64,000 nucleotides of DNA from Paracrocinitomix sp039939375. GTDB lineage: Bacteria; Bacteroidota; Bacteroidia; Flavobacteriales_D; Crocinitomicaceae. The stretch lies in contig JBDVJO010000011.1 in assembly GCA_039939375.1 (NCBI GenBank), positions 806,001-870,000 of the forward strand, written 5' to 3'. Each line of letters starts with the position of its first letter. The stretch's first letter is position 1. The position numbers were made by a program, and so were the translations under genes. The notes under the pieces are model-generated. The model had not been told where the DNA came from, made no database searches, and saw only the letters and a list, made by a program, of their open reading frames with translations. Below, in pieces: positions 33,945-42,336 of the stretch.

Positions 33945-34340
33945 ATGCCGATATTTAAAGAAAATCATTCAGATAAAAACAATATGTTCACTAAAACAGA
34001 ATATGGAGCAGAAATATTTTTCTCTAACGAGCTTCGTAAACAGCCCGAATTATTGTTAAAAGAAATAGGCGAGATTTTAGCTGAAATCAATAAGGAAGAG
34101 ATAGTAAATATACTGGTAAAACTTGATGATCCTGATCCATTATTAAAACCAATTGACCATATGCAAATTGGAGATTTGTTGTCTGATAATTTGATTAAAG
34201 GCTCAAAAGTTGCCGTTTATTGTCCTGCTCATTTAGAAAAATTGGAAACCGTTTTCACAGAAGTAATTATTCATGGTCGCGGTACACCTATGAAATACTT
34301 TAATCAAAAAGCAGATGCCTTGCTTTGGTTTGCTGCATAA
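33945..34340 (+). CDS. Small STAS/SpoIIAA-like protein, hypothetical
   Basis: A 131-residue soluble protein. The pattern of a strand-rich N-terminus, the helix QIGDLLSDNLIKGSKVAVYCP and the C-terminal helix KADALLWFAA resembles the SpoIIAA/STAS-like proteins of Bacteroidota (the ALLWF/A-W-L ending), but similarity is weak. A second ATG at 33984 (MFTKTEYGAE) may be the real start because the first 13 residues are very polar. A protein with a comparable ending (AARNWLFKD) is encoded at 51996-52364. The rnpB promoter overlaps its 3' end. Confidence 0.55.
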   Translation: MPIFKENHSDKNNMFTKTEYGAEIFFSNELRKQPELLLKEIGEILAEINKEEIVNILVKLDDPDPLLKPIDHMQIGDLLSDNLIKGSKVAVYCPAHLEKLETVFTEVIIHGRGTPMKYFNQKADALLWFAA

Positions 34341-34356
34341 TTAAAAACTATCTTTG
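34324..34356 (+). promoter_or_regulatory. rnpB promoter (TTTG, TATCTTTG)
   Basis: TTTG at 34324-34327 and TATCTTTG at 34349-34356 are separated by 21 bases and place the transcription start within a few bases of the RNase P RNA 5' end. The promoter begins inside the last codons of the upstream gene. Confidence 0.75.
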
Positions 34357-34364
34357 TGCTTGTA

Positions 34365-34766
34365 AAAGCAAACTGGCTTGTCGCTGTTCATTTATAATGA
34401 AGAGAGGAAAGTCCGGGCAGCACAGAGTATCATGCTTCCTAACAGGAAGGCTCCGAGCATTCGGAGACAGAAAGTGCCACAGAAAATATACCGCCTTGGC
34501 TTAGCTAAGGTAAGGGTGAAAAGGTGTCCACTGTAAAAGGTGGCTTGCTGCGGAAACGTTACAAGGGTAAGAGCGCACCGCATTAATGGTGACATTGATG
34601 GCAGGGTAAACCTCATGGGCTGAAATATCATGTAAACTGGTGTTTGAAACTTACTCGGTTGAACCAGAGGGTAGATAGATGGATTGCGCGGGTGACTGCG
34701 TGACTAGATAAATGACAAGCGTTCCGATTTATCGGAATACAGAACCCGGCTTATAGGTTTGCTTTT
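34365..34766 (+). ncRNA. rnpB: RNase P RNA, bacterial type A
   Basis: The catalytic RNA of RNase P, which trims the 5' ends of tRNA precursors. The P1 helix pairs AAAGCAAAC (34365-34373) with GTTTGCTTT (34757-34765), setting both ends at about 400 bases. The universally conserved GAGGAAAGTCCGGGC lies at 34404-34417 and the partner block ACAGAACCCGGCTTATAGG at 34739-34757, forming P4. The segment around 34600-34640 (GGCAGGGTAAACC) is the conserved J11/12 region. A promoter precedes it and a T-rich tail follows. Open reading frames here are meaningless. Confidence 0.96.
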
Positions 34767-34791
34767 ATTTTTACCTTTTGCAAAGATGCTT

Positions 34792-34799
34792 TATCTTTG
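34792..34799 (+). promoter_or_regulatory. -7 promoter element for the HEAT-repeat gene (TATCTTTG)
   Basis: Perfect TAnnTTTG match ending 17 bases before the ATG at 34817. No -33 TTG is seen at the usual spacing. Confidence 0.5.
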
Positions 34800-34816
34800 C
34801 GGCTTCAAATTAGAGG

Positions 34817-35365
34817 ATGGAAAAGAAAGAAACAGCAAAAGACAAAAAAGTTAAAGGGCTCATTAATGATTTAAAATCAGAAGATGCTGCAGTTCAGTTA
34901 AAAGCTGTCAAAGCTTTGAAAACTCATGGCAATGAAACTGCGGTAGAACCCTTAGTTGCGCTTTTATCTTCAACAGATGATGACAAAATATCTAAAGAGA
35001 TTGAAGATTTAATCAATACCACAAAATCTACAGCTGTTCCAGCCGAGATAGCAAAGTGTTTAGAGAAGGAGGCTTATGCTAATGTGAGACAGAAATTGAT
35101 GATTTCTATTTGGAGCTCAGGATTAGATTATAGACCATACATGGAGCAAATTGCGAATGCAACAGTAGCTGGTGGCATGATGGAAGCGGTAGAATGCATT
35201 ACCATTATTGAGAATTTAGAAGGAATGCTAGAAGAAGATGAAATCATGGAGGCTTTGCTAATTTTCAAAACATATTTGGTTGAAACTAAAAAAGAAGATG
35301 GCCCTAAAAATGAGATCATCAAAGAGATTGTTATCTCACTTCAACAAATGAATGATTCGATCTAA
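34817..35365 (+). CDS. HEAT-repeat protein, hypothetical
   Basis: A 182-residue cytoplasmic, acidic, all-helical protein. At least two HEAT/PBS-lyase-type repeats are visible: LINDLKSEDAAVQLKAVKAL (14-33) and AVEPLVALLSSTDDDKISKE (41-60), followed by more helical hairpins. HEAT repeats are scaffolds for protein contacts; there is no catalytic motif. The gene lies six bases before trmB and probably shares its transcript. Confidence 0.72.
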   Translation: MEKKETAKDKKVKGLINDLKSEDAAVQLKAVKALKTHGNETAVEPLVALLSSTDDDKISKEIEDLINTTKSTAVPAEIAKCLEKEAYANVRQKLMISIWSSGLDYRPYMEQIANATVAGGMMEAVECITIIENLEGMLEEDEIMEALLIFKTYLVETKKEDGPKNEIIKEIVISLQQMNDSI

Positions 35366-35371
35366 TCGCAG

Positions 35372-36052
35372 ATGGCTAAGAAGAAGTTAATTCGATTTAA
35401 GGATATTCAAACCATGGATTTCGTTGTTGAACCAACAATGGATCAAATTAAAAATGATTCTTTTCATTTAAAAGGAAAGTGGCGAAAAGAAATTTTCAAA
35501 AATGACCATCCCATTGTGTTAGAATTAGGTTGTGGTAAAGGAGAGTATGCCGTTGGATTAGGTAAAAAGTATCCCAACAAAAACTTTATAGGAGTGGATA
35601 TTAAGGGAGCAAGAATTTGGTATGGAGCCAACACGGTGAGGGAAGAAAACTTGAAGAATATTGCTTTTTTGAGAACAAGAATTGATTTTATTGAAGCATT
35701 TTTTGCCGAAAATGAAATTGATGAAATTTGGTTAACCTTTTCTGATCCTCAACCCAAGAAACCAAGAAAAAGATTAACATCCAGATTATTTACCGAACGC
35801 TATATGAAGTTCTTAAAGCCCGGTGGAATCGTGCATGTGAAAACGGATAGTTCTTGGTTGTTCGCTTCAACTTTAGAGCAGATTGAGAAACATAATTATC
35901 CTTTAATTCAAAAAACTTGGGATCTTTATGGAGAGCTGGTTGAGAATCTAGATTCAGATACCCAAGAAATTTTATCTATTAGAACACATTACGAACAAAT
36001 CTTCTCTGAAAAAGGATTTGATATTAAGTATGTGAAGTATAAAATCCACTAG
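35372..36052 (+). CDS. trmB: tRNA (guanine-N7-)-methyltransferase
   Basis: A 226-residue SAM-dependent enzyme that methylates G46 in the variable loop of tRNA. The SAM-binding motif VLELGCGKGEYAVGLGKKYP is at about 50-69, FIGVDIKGARIW follows, and the family-specific WLTFSDPQPKKPRKRLTS is at about 118-137. The later KTDSSWLF block is also conserved. Length and start are normal. It follows the HEAT-repeat gene with a six-base gap. Confidence 0.95.
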   Translation: MAKKKLIRFKDIQTMDFVVEPTMDQIKNDSFHLKGKWRKEIFKNDHPIVLELGCGKGEYAVGLGKKYPNKNFIGVDIKGARIWYGANTVREENLKNIAFLRTRIDFIEAFFAENEIDEIWLTFSDPQPKKPRKRLTSRLFTERYMKFLKPGGIVHVKTDSSWLFASTLEQIEKHNYPLIQKTWDLYGELVENLDSDTQEILSIRTHYEQIFSEKGFDIKYVKYKIH

Positions 36053-36182
36053 AAAAGGTTTTCACTTGGAAATTGTTGAAAATCAGTTGTCATTTTTTTT
36101 TGCCTATTCGTATAGATTGTCCTATTTTAGGGCAACCCTTTGAAAATTAATATCGTTTTTAGGGTAACAAATAAGAAAAAAC

Positions 36183-36713
36183 TTGAAGTTAGTCAGATTT
36201 TATAGAGACGGAGAACTGTCGTCATTACGTGTGTCAAACGTAGATGAGGCGGTTAGTGAGGTGGAAAATTTGTTTTTTGATGAGCAAATCATTGAAGAAC
36301 AAATTATATTAGAAATCTACAGTCGTAACAGAGGGAAAATTAGTGAAGTGGATGAATTGAGACTAGACTTCGATCGCATTTTCACAAAAAAACAATTACA
36401 GAAAAGAGGCTTACTGACAGCATCCAAGTTTATGGATTCTGCTGATTTTGGTAAAGACTTCTCTATTCAAACTATCCTTAGCATTAAAAACGAGCAACGC
36501 TATTTAAATGCTCAATTTCACGGATACTTTATTTTAGTTCCGAGAAGTTCTTTCTTTAAAAAGGCAGGTGAACCAATGCTTTTTGCATCTTTGAAAAACA
36601 ATAATTACTACTGGTTGAACCACAACATTGTTGAAGCAAAGCCTAGTAAAGTAAAAATGTTTTTCAAGTGGATAAAAGAAAAGATTTCTTTCAAGACGTC
36701 TTCCAAGTCGTAG
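36183..36713 (+). CDS. Hypothetical protein with TTG start
   Basis: A 176-residue soluble protein I do not recognise. It is mixed alpha/beta, with the motifs MKLVRFYRDGELSSLRVSN at the start and YFILVPRSSFFKKAGEP and YYWLNHNIVEA later, and a basic C-terminus. There is no ATG upstream or near the N-terminus that preserves the conserved-looking start, so TTG at 36183 is used. Its 3' end overlaps the next gene by 46 bases in another frame. It is about 130 bases after trmB. Confidence 0.55.
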   Translation: MKLVRFYRDGELSSLRVSNVDEAVSEVENLFFDEQIIEEQIILEIYSRNRGKISEVDELRLDFDRIFTKKQLQKRGLLTASKFMDSADFGKDFSIQTILSIKNEQRYLNAQFHGYFILVPRSSFFKKAGEPMLFASLKNNNYYWLNHNIVEAKPSKVKMFFKWIKEKISFKTSSKS

Positions 36714-37006
36714 AACTAATTCCTGAAGGTAGAGTTACCTCTTACGGAGCAATCGCAAAATATTTAGGAGCAGCCAAATCAAGTAGAGTGGTAGGTTATG
36801 CTATGAATGCATCTCATAGTCATGAAAAACCTATCCCTGCTCACCGAGTGGTAAACAGAAACGGTATGCTAACCGGTAAAATGCATTTTCCTAATCCTGA
36901 TGCCATGCAAGAACGACTTGAAGCAGAGGGAATCAAAGTAATTGATGACAAAATCCAAGATTTTTCAGATCATTTCTGGGACCCAATGATTGAGTTGGCG
37001 TTATAA
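36668..37006 (+). CDS. Alkyltransferase-like (ATL) DNA-repair protein
   Basis: A 112-residue protein of the MGMT superfamily. The DNA-binding helix region VVELIPEGRVTSYGAIAKYLG is intact, but the active-site PCHRV of true methyltransferases reads PAHRV (about 57-61), so it cannot accept alkyl groups. ATL proteins bind O6-alkylguanine and channel it to nucleotide-excision repair. The start is GTG at 36668, overlapping the previous gene by 46 bases; a later start would cut into the DNA-binding helix region. Confidence 0.9.
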   Translation: MDKRKDFFQDVFQVVELIPEGRVTSYGAIAKYLGAAKSSRVVGYAMNASHSHEKPIPAHRVVNRNGMLTGKMHFPNPDAMQERLEAEGIKVIDDKIQDFSDHFWDPMIELAL

Positions 37007-37026
37007 ATAAAAAGAACGTATCTTTG
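36995..37026 (+). promoter_or_regulatory. Promoter of the B12 operon (TTG, TATCTTTG)
   Basis: TTG at 36995-36997 and TATCTTTG at 37019-37026 are spaced 21 bases apart. The -33 element lies inside the end of the ATL gene. The transcript would begin near 37032, just before the cobalamin aptamer. Confidence 0.65.
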
Positions 37027-37032
37027 TCCCGA

Positions 37033-37229
37033 GTTTTTGGTTCCCGAATGTTCGGGATTAAAAGGGAAGTAGGTGTAAATCCTAAACTGTTCCCGCAGCT
37101 GTAAGCTTCGAAACTTAAAACAATACCACTCTAAAAAGGGGAAGGGTTTTAAGCAATGGAGTAAGTCAGAAGACCTGCCAATAATCTCACAAACAAGCTT
37201 TCGGGATAAAAGCATAGTTTGATTGGCAG
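37033..37229 (+). promoter_or_regulatory. Cobalamin (adenosylcobalamin-type) riboswitch
   Basis: Conserved elements appear in order: GGGAAGTAGGTGTAAATCC (37064-37082), TCCCGCAGCTGTAA (37091-37104), and the B12 box GTAAGTCAGAAGACCTGCC (37161-37179). A short hairpin TCCCGAATGTTCGGGA precedes them at 37042-37057. CTGCCAAT (37175-37182), the 3' edge of the B12 box, pairs perfectly with ATTGGCAG at 37222-37229, a likely switching helix. A further ACCGG/CCGGT hairpin (37272-37297) precedes the first ATG. The rest of 37007-37313 holds nothing else I can see. Confidence 0.95.
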
Positions 37230-37313
37230 ATTTCGCCTTTCGCTATATTTCTATTCCATTTTATTAATTCTACCGGATAAAAAAAAGAAACACCGGTTTA
37301 AAACATTTATAAA

Positions 37314-38321
37314 ATGAGAAAAATTTTACTTTTTACATTGGCAACAGCTTTCGTTGCAACGTCAAATGCTCAATATGTTGAGGATTTTGAAATGCCGGTT
37401 TTGGCCGCGGATACTGCATGGTATGGACAAGACCAAGTCACAGATGGTGACACCATTTATTCCAATGGAACAACAACTTTTGAGTTGAACTACAATAGTG
37501 GTTGGGGTTCATTTACAGGATGGGCAGTCTCTAGCGAAACGGACAATGTTACACCAGGTTACGGGAATCAGTTTGCCGCGATTACTGGTGAAGGAGCAAA
37601 TAGCTCAAACCAATACGGAGTATGTTACGCATCTCAATGGTCGAACAATCGAGTTTTCTATGATCAAGGAGCATATCCCGTAAGTTTTCAAGTAACAAAT
37701 ACAGCCTACGCATATCACTCTATGCTCAATGGAGATTCGTTTGGGAAAAAATTCGGAGAAGATACGAGTGCAACTGGTGTAATTGATGGAACCAATGGAG
37801 AAGATTGGTTTTTATTAACCATATACGCAATTGGACCTGATAGCCTTTATAATGGAGATTCAATAAACTTCTATTTGGCCGATTATAGATTTGCAAATGA
37901 TGCTGACGATTATATTGTAGATGAATGGGAGAATGTCGATTTGACACCATTAGATGGCATGAGTAATTCAGTTATAGGTTTAGATTTCGTTTTATCATCT
38001 TCTGACACAACTGGCGGGTTTGGAATGAATACTCCGTCTTACTTTGCAATGGACAACTTTAGTATTGGATTTTTAGGAATGGGAGAAAATGCTACCACAA
38101 AAATTGAAGCATATCCTAACCCAACTAATGGAAACCTTACGATAGTTGGTGAAGCAAATGCTAGTATTCAGATTTATGATTTAAACGGTAGATTGGTTTA
38201 TTCTGAGATTCTAACTCAGGCGCAATCAACCTTAGATTTAGCATTTTTAGAAAACGGAATTTATACCTTGATTTCAGTTTCTGAAAAAGGGAGAGCACAA
38301 TCTAAGATCGTAAAGCAATAA
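37314..38321 (+). CDS. DUF4465-type B12-operon protein with T9SS sorting domain
   Basis: A 335-residue secreted protein with a signal peptide (1-19, ending SNAQ). Residues 20-255 match the DUF4465 pattern: YVEDFEMP, GSFTGWAVSSETD, YGVCYASQW, and the closing SYFAMDNFSIG. I recall that BtuH-type surface cobamide-binding proteins of gut Bacteroides belong to this kind of fold. Those are lipoproteins; here the anchor is replaced by a T9SS type A domain (about 262-335, KIEAYPNPTNGNLTIV). It is first behind the cobalamin riboswitch, so a B12-capture role is likely. Confidence 0.82.
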   Translation: MRKILLFTLATAFVATSNAQYVEDFEMPVLAADTAWYGQDQVTDGDTIYSNGTTTFELNYNSGWGSFTGWAVSSETDNVTPGYGNQFAAITGEGANSSNQYGVCYASQWSNNRVFYDQGAYPVSFQVTNTAYAYHSMLNGDSFGKKFGEDTSATGVIDGTNGEDWFLLTIYAIGPDSLYNGDSINFYLADYRFANDADDYIVDEWENVDLTPLDGMSNSVIGLDFVLSSSDTTGGFGMNTPSYFAMDNFSIGFLGMGENATTKIEAYPNPTNGNLTIVGEANASIQIYDLNGRLVYSEILTQAQSTLDLAFLENGIYTLISVSEKGRAQSKIVKQ

Positions 38322-38328
38322 AATATAG

Positions 38329-40344
38329 ATGCAGTGCAGTTCTAAAATAGTTTTTTTACTGTTCTGCAGTTTGATACTAGGGCAAAGTTTTGGTCAAGAT
38401 ACGACCAAAACTTTGCCGAGTATTCCTGTTCACAGGTCTCTAGGTGAGAATGTGAGTCAAACAGATATCTTTTCGGCTACACCAAATATTATTCTGTCTG
38501 AAGAGCGTTTAGCAGGACTGGGCGTAATGGATGTTGGTGAAGCGCTTCAATATGTGCCAGGTGTACAATTAAAAAATTACGGCGGAATAGGAGGCATAAA
38601 AACCATTTCATACAGAAGTTTAGGTGCAGCCCATACCGTTGTAATGTTAGATGGAAATACACAACACGATAATCAAACCGGAACGATTAATCTGTCTAAT
38701 TTTGAAACTTTTGGCGTATACACAACAGTATTCTCTTCTGGTCAACCCAGCTCAAATGACGCCATGCCTTCGGCTTATTTACCAGCGAATTCAATATCCA
38801 TTGCTACTAAACTTTTGAATCCTCCGTCTAAACTCACCATGCAATTTCGACAAAATATCACCAGTGTTCAATCATTTGAAACAGCTGCTTTGTTGCAAGT
38901 TCCTTTAGGAGCAAATGCATTTATTGGTGTTCAAGGTTTTGCAAAATATGGAGCAGGAACTTATGATTACGTTTACCCATTGTTAGGCACAAATGAAAAA
39001 CAAGTGAGAATTAATTCTCGAATCCTGAATCAGAAAATGCGAATTACGACCGGAACTTATTTTAAAAGGGGAAAAATTGCGGCTACTTTATTTTTTAATG
39101 ATAATCATCAGGAGCTTCCTGGAGCAGTAATTTTATATAACGCTTCTAATGATCAAACAATTTACAATAAAGATTTCAGGGCAGACCTGAACTGGAGTTC
39201 CTTCATAACTAAAAAATGGTCCTTTGCTTTAAATGGATTTGGTAAATCAAATTTTACTGAATACAATGATCCGACTTTTCAAAATCAACAAGGTTTTTTA
39301 AAATCTACCTACAAACAAGAGGCGATTGGGTCGGGTATTATTGTGAATCGCGCATTGAGTAAAAGCAAAGAAAAAGTGTTTTTTGGTTTTGATATTAAAA
39401 CAACCAGGCTGTATAGTAATCAGCTCACTTCTAATCCTAATCGGGTGCAAACGGCGTCTGTTGTTGGCGTCAAAAAATGGTTGAAAAAGGTAAGGGTTGA
39501 GGCTAATTTGGCACACCAATACATTAATGATGAATTGCTCAATTCCAATACGCCTAAAAAAAGTTATTCTAAATTTTCGCCTTATTTGGCTGTAGCTATT
39601 TTACCCTTCAAAGAAGAAAGTATAAATTTTAGAGCTTTTTACAAGCATGCTTTCAGAATGCCTTCATTTAATGATTTGTATTACAATTTTATTGGCAATA
39701 CAATGTTGGAACCTGAAGAAGCATATATTTCCAATCTTGGTGTGACTTACTCTGACTGGTTTCATCCGGTAGGCGATAAGAGTAATGGGTTGAATATTGA
39801 AGCAACCCTTGATGGTTATTTCAATCAAGTAAACAATAAAATTGTTGCCATTCCTACAAAAGATTTATTCAATTGGAGTATGCAAAATATAGGAAAAACG
39901 GAGGCTTTTGGTTTGGATTTTTCTTTATTGGCGCAACGTGTTAAAGGGGAGTGGAAATATGGAATGAGTACTCAGCAATCCATAAATAAGACGGTAGACA
40001 TTACGGACCCTAATCTGCCAGCTTACGGGCATCAAATTCCTTATACCCCAAGATACAATGCCTCTTATTCTGGAAATGTTTCGTATAAAGGATATCAGTT
40101 TGACGCCAACTTAATTTATACCGGAGGACGATATACCCTGAATGAAAATATTTTTTCAAACTTCTTGAATCCTTTTATTGATATTAATTTAGGATTACAG
40201 AAGTCATTTAGAATTATAAAAAATTGGCGTTTAGCAGTGAATGCTAAGGTCATGAACTTATTGAATAAAAATTATGAGGTGATCAAAAGTTTCCCTATGC
40301 CGGGACGCTACTATCAACTCACATTAAAACTATCGTTTAAATGA
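38329..40344 (+). CDS. TonB-dependent cobalamin receptor (BtuB-like)
   Basis: A 671-residue outer-membrane receptor. The signal peptide (about 1-22) is followed directly by the plug (about 45-165, LGVMDVGEALQYVPGVQLKN and TVVMLDGNTQHDNQTG), without a carboxypeptidase-regulatory domain. The barrel includes AFRMPSFNDLYYNFIGNTML and ends MPGRYYQLTLKLSFK, as in BtuB/cobalamin-type receptors. It lies in the cobalamin-riboswitch operon between a DUF4465 protein and a BtuG-like propeller, so cobamide import across the outer membrane is the most likely role. It overlaps the next gene by four bases. Confidence 0.88.
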   Translation: MQCSSKIVFLLFCSLILGQSFGQDTTKTLPSIPVHRSLGENVSQTDIFSATPNIILSEERLAGLGVMDVGEALQYVPGVQLKNYGGIGGIKTISYRSLGAAHTVVMLDGNTQHDNQTGTINLSNFETFGVYTTVFSSGQPSSNDAMPSAYLPANSISIATKLLNPPSKLTMQFRQNITSVQSFETAALLQVPLGANAFIGVQGFAKYGAGTYDYVYPLLGTNEKQVRINSRILNQKMRITTGTYFKRGKIAATLFFNDNHQELPGAVILYNASNDQTIYNKDFRADLNWSSFITKKWSFALNGFGKSNFTEYNDPTFQNQQGFLKSTYKQEAIGSGIIVNRALSKSKEKVFFGFDIKTTRLYSNQLTSNPNRVQTASVVGVKKWLKKVRVEANLAHQYINDELLNSNTPKKSYSKFSPYLAVAILPFKEESINFRAFYKHAFRMPSFNDLYYNFIGNTMLEPEEAYISNLGVTYSDWFHPVGDKSNGLNIEATLDGYFNQVNNKIVAIPTKDLFNWSMQNIGKTEAFGLDFSLLAQRVKGEWKYGMSTQQSINKTVDITDPNLPAYGHQIPYTPRYNASYSGNVSYKGYQFDANLIYTGGRYTLNENIFSNFLNPFIDINLGLQKSFRIIKNWRLAVNAKVMNLLNKNYEVIKSFPMPGRYYQLTLKLSFK

Positions 40345-41387
40345 AAAAGTTAATTTACCCTGCAGTATTATTAGTACTTATCGGATGTAAAAAACCAGAG
40401 CCTGAGGTTCCAGTTCCGGGTGATTTTGAGAATGGAGTTGTCATATTAAACGAAGGATTATTCCAACAAAACAATGCTACTATTTCATTTTATTCAAATG
40501 AAACACAAACGGCCTCACAACAAGTTTTTCAAACAGTGAATGGTCGTGGTTTAGGAGATACTGCAAACGACTTAGCTTTGTTTGAGCAGAACGATAAAAA
40601 ATACTTTGTTGTAGCGGTTGATGTTTCTAGCCAATTAGAAATTGTTGAAGCAAATACTATGAAATCTGTAAGGCAAATTCCTTTGTTTGATGACGGAACT
40701 CCAAGATCACCACGTGCTGTTGCAGTAACAGATGACAAAATCTACGCTTGCAATTTTGACGGAACAGTTTCTGTAATTCAATTGACCAGTTTAACGGAGA
40801 TAGCTACAATAAATGTCGGTGCAAATCCGGATGGAATTTGCGTTCAAAACAATAAGTTGTATTTATCTAATTCAGGCGGATTGAATGCACCTGATTATGA
40901 TTCTACTATTTCAGTAATTGATATTAATGCGGATACTGTACTCACCGAAATCACTGCAAGAATTAATTGTAGATCTATGATAGCTGGATTGAATGATGAT
41001 GTTTATGTGTTGTCTTCAGGCGACTATGCAGGAGTAGGTCCAGCCTTTTTAAGAATTGATGCCGTGGCCGATACCGTAGTCGAAGAAGTGGCTCTAAACG
41101 TTGGTCCGTGGACCTATGTGGATGGGTGGATTTATTATGTGGATTTAGATTTAAATGGAGTATATAGGTACAATACTTTGACACATTTATTTGAGAATAA
41201 TCAATTAATAGACTGTTCTGGATTTTTAACGCCATATGCAATACAGCATACGGGTGATTATATTTTTATGTCGGACGCGAATAATTATGTCAACTCATCA
41301 ACCATCAGATGCTATGACCCAGCCGGAGCATTTCAATATGAGTTTACAGCTGCTTTAAACGCAAAAGAATTCGTTTTCAATGACTAG
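40341..41387 (+). CDS. BtuG-like beta-propeller lipoprotein
   Basis: A 348-residue lipoprotein with lipobox VLIGC (Cys16). The mature part is a YncE/DUF5074-like propeller with repeats such as GVVILNEGLFQQNNATIS, DDKIYACNFDGTVSVIQL and NPDGICVQNNKLYLSNSG. BtuG of Bacteroides is a surface propeller that binds cobalamin very tightly and passes it to BtuB. Fold, lipoprotein anchor and operon position all agree. The start overlaps the receptor stop (ATGA). Confidence 0.85.
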   Translation: MKKLIYPAVLLVLIGCKKPEPEVPVPGDFENGVVILNEGLFQQNNATISFYSNETQTASQQVFQTVNGRGLGDTANDLALFEQNDKKYFVVAVDVSSQLEIVEANTMKSVRQIPLFDDGTPRSPRAVAVTDDKIYACNFDGTVSVIQLTSLTEIATINVGANPDGICVQNNKLYLSNSGGLNAPDYDSTISVIDINADTVLTEITARINCRSMIAGLNDDVYVLSSGDYAGVGPAFLRIDAVADTVVEEVALNVGPWTYVDGWIYYVDLDLNGVYRYNTLTHLFENNQLIDCSGFLTPYAIQHTGDYIFMSDANNYVNSSTIRCYDPAGAFQYEFTAALNAKEFVFND

Positions 41388-42336
41388 ATTAATTTTAATA
41401 TTAAGCTTGTTGCCAACTTGTATAACATGGGGGCAATATGCACCCGCGGCTAATGTTGCCGGAACAACGGCCATTTCTAAAGATTCATCTGCTATTGTAA
41501 ATTGGGCTTCCGAAGTGCATTTGTTTGAAAGAGGATTTGAAAACATAGCCAATGGATTAGCCTATGCTTCATTTGGCACAGAAGATGAGGCTCTGGGGTA
41601 TGCAGAAGGAAATAGTACTGATGTTGTTTCATTAGGAGATAGCGGAGTTATTGTTTTGTCTTTTCAGTATCCTATTGAAAACGGTGCGGGTCCAGACTTT
41701 GCAGTTTTTGAAAACGGGTTTGGGCATGACTATCTTGAGCTCGCGCATGTAGAGGTAAGTACAGACGGAATCAATTTTGTACGTTTCCCTTCTAAGTCAA
41801 CTACGCAAACGAGTACTCAAATAGGAACCTTTGGAACCTCTTCAGCGGAGTATACAAATAATTTAGCGGGCAAATACATTCAAGGATACGGCACCCCATT
41901 TGATTTAAATGAATTGTCAGATTCTTCTCAGTTGAATTTAGACAGTATAAATTATGTGAAAATCATTGATGTTGTTGGGTCGATTGATCCGGCTTACGGC
42001 ACTTATGATAGTCAAGGAGCGTTAATTAATGATCCTTATCCAACAGAGTTTGAACCAGGTGGGTTTGATTTGGATGGTGTGGCTGTTTTGCACGAAAACA
42101 ACATTTTTGCAAGCACAATTGAGAGCCATAATGCACTAAAAATATTTCCGAATCCTACCAAAGATTTAGTTTACCTTCAAGGATATTCAGGTCAAGTTGA
42201 ACTCTATGATTTGGCCGGAAAAAAATTAAAAGAAATGCACATTGAACAAGGACAATCAATTTCATTAGGAGGTTATCAATCTGGAATTTATTTATTGAAA
42301 GTAGGAGGAGAGCTAATAAAAATCTCTAAGCTTTAG
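41380..42336 (+). CDS. T9SS-exported protein of the B12 operon
   Basis: A 318-residue secreted protein with a signal peptide (about 1-18, ending TWGQ). Residues 19-245 contain DVVSLGDSGVIVLSFQYPI, GPDFAVFENGF, LAHVEVSTDGINFVRFPS and PGGFDLDGVAVLHE, a jelly-roll-like module that I associate with cell-surface proteins next to BtuG genes. The T9SS type A sorting domain covers about 250-318 (ALKIFPNPTKDLVYLQG). The function is unknown; cobamide capture or anchoring of the complex is inferred from the operon. Its end overlaps the convergent methyltransferase gene by 11 bases. Confidence 0.78.
   Translation: MTRLILILSLLPTCITWGQYAPAANVAGTTAISKDSSAIVNWASEVHLFERGFENIANGLAYASFGTEDEALGYAEGNSTDVVSLGDSGVIVLSFQYPIENGAGPDFAVFENGFGHDYLELAHVEVSTDGINFVRFPSKSTTQTSTQIGTFGTSSAEYTNNLAGKYIQGYGTPFDLNELSDSSQLNLDSINYVKIIDVVGSIDPAYGTYDSQGALINDPYPTEFEPGGFDLDGVAVLHENNIFASTIESHNALKIFPNPTKDLVYLQGYSGQVELYDLAGKKLKEMHIEQGQSISLGGYQSGIYLLKVGGELIKISKL

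Noticed and set aside
34392..34631. A 79-codon minus-strand reading frame
   Set aside because: It lies wholly inside rnpB, where the sequence is explained by RNase P RNA structure.
36668..37006. Calling the ATL protein an O6-methylguanine methyltransferase
   Set aside because: The active-site Cys is replaced by Ala (PAHRV).
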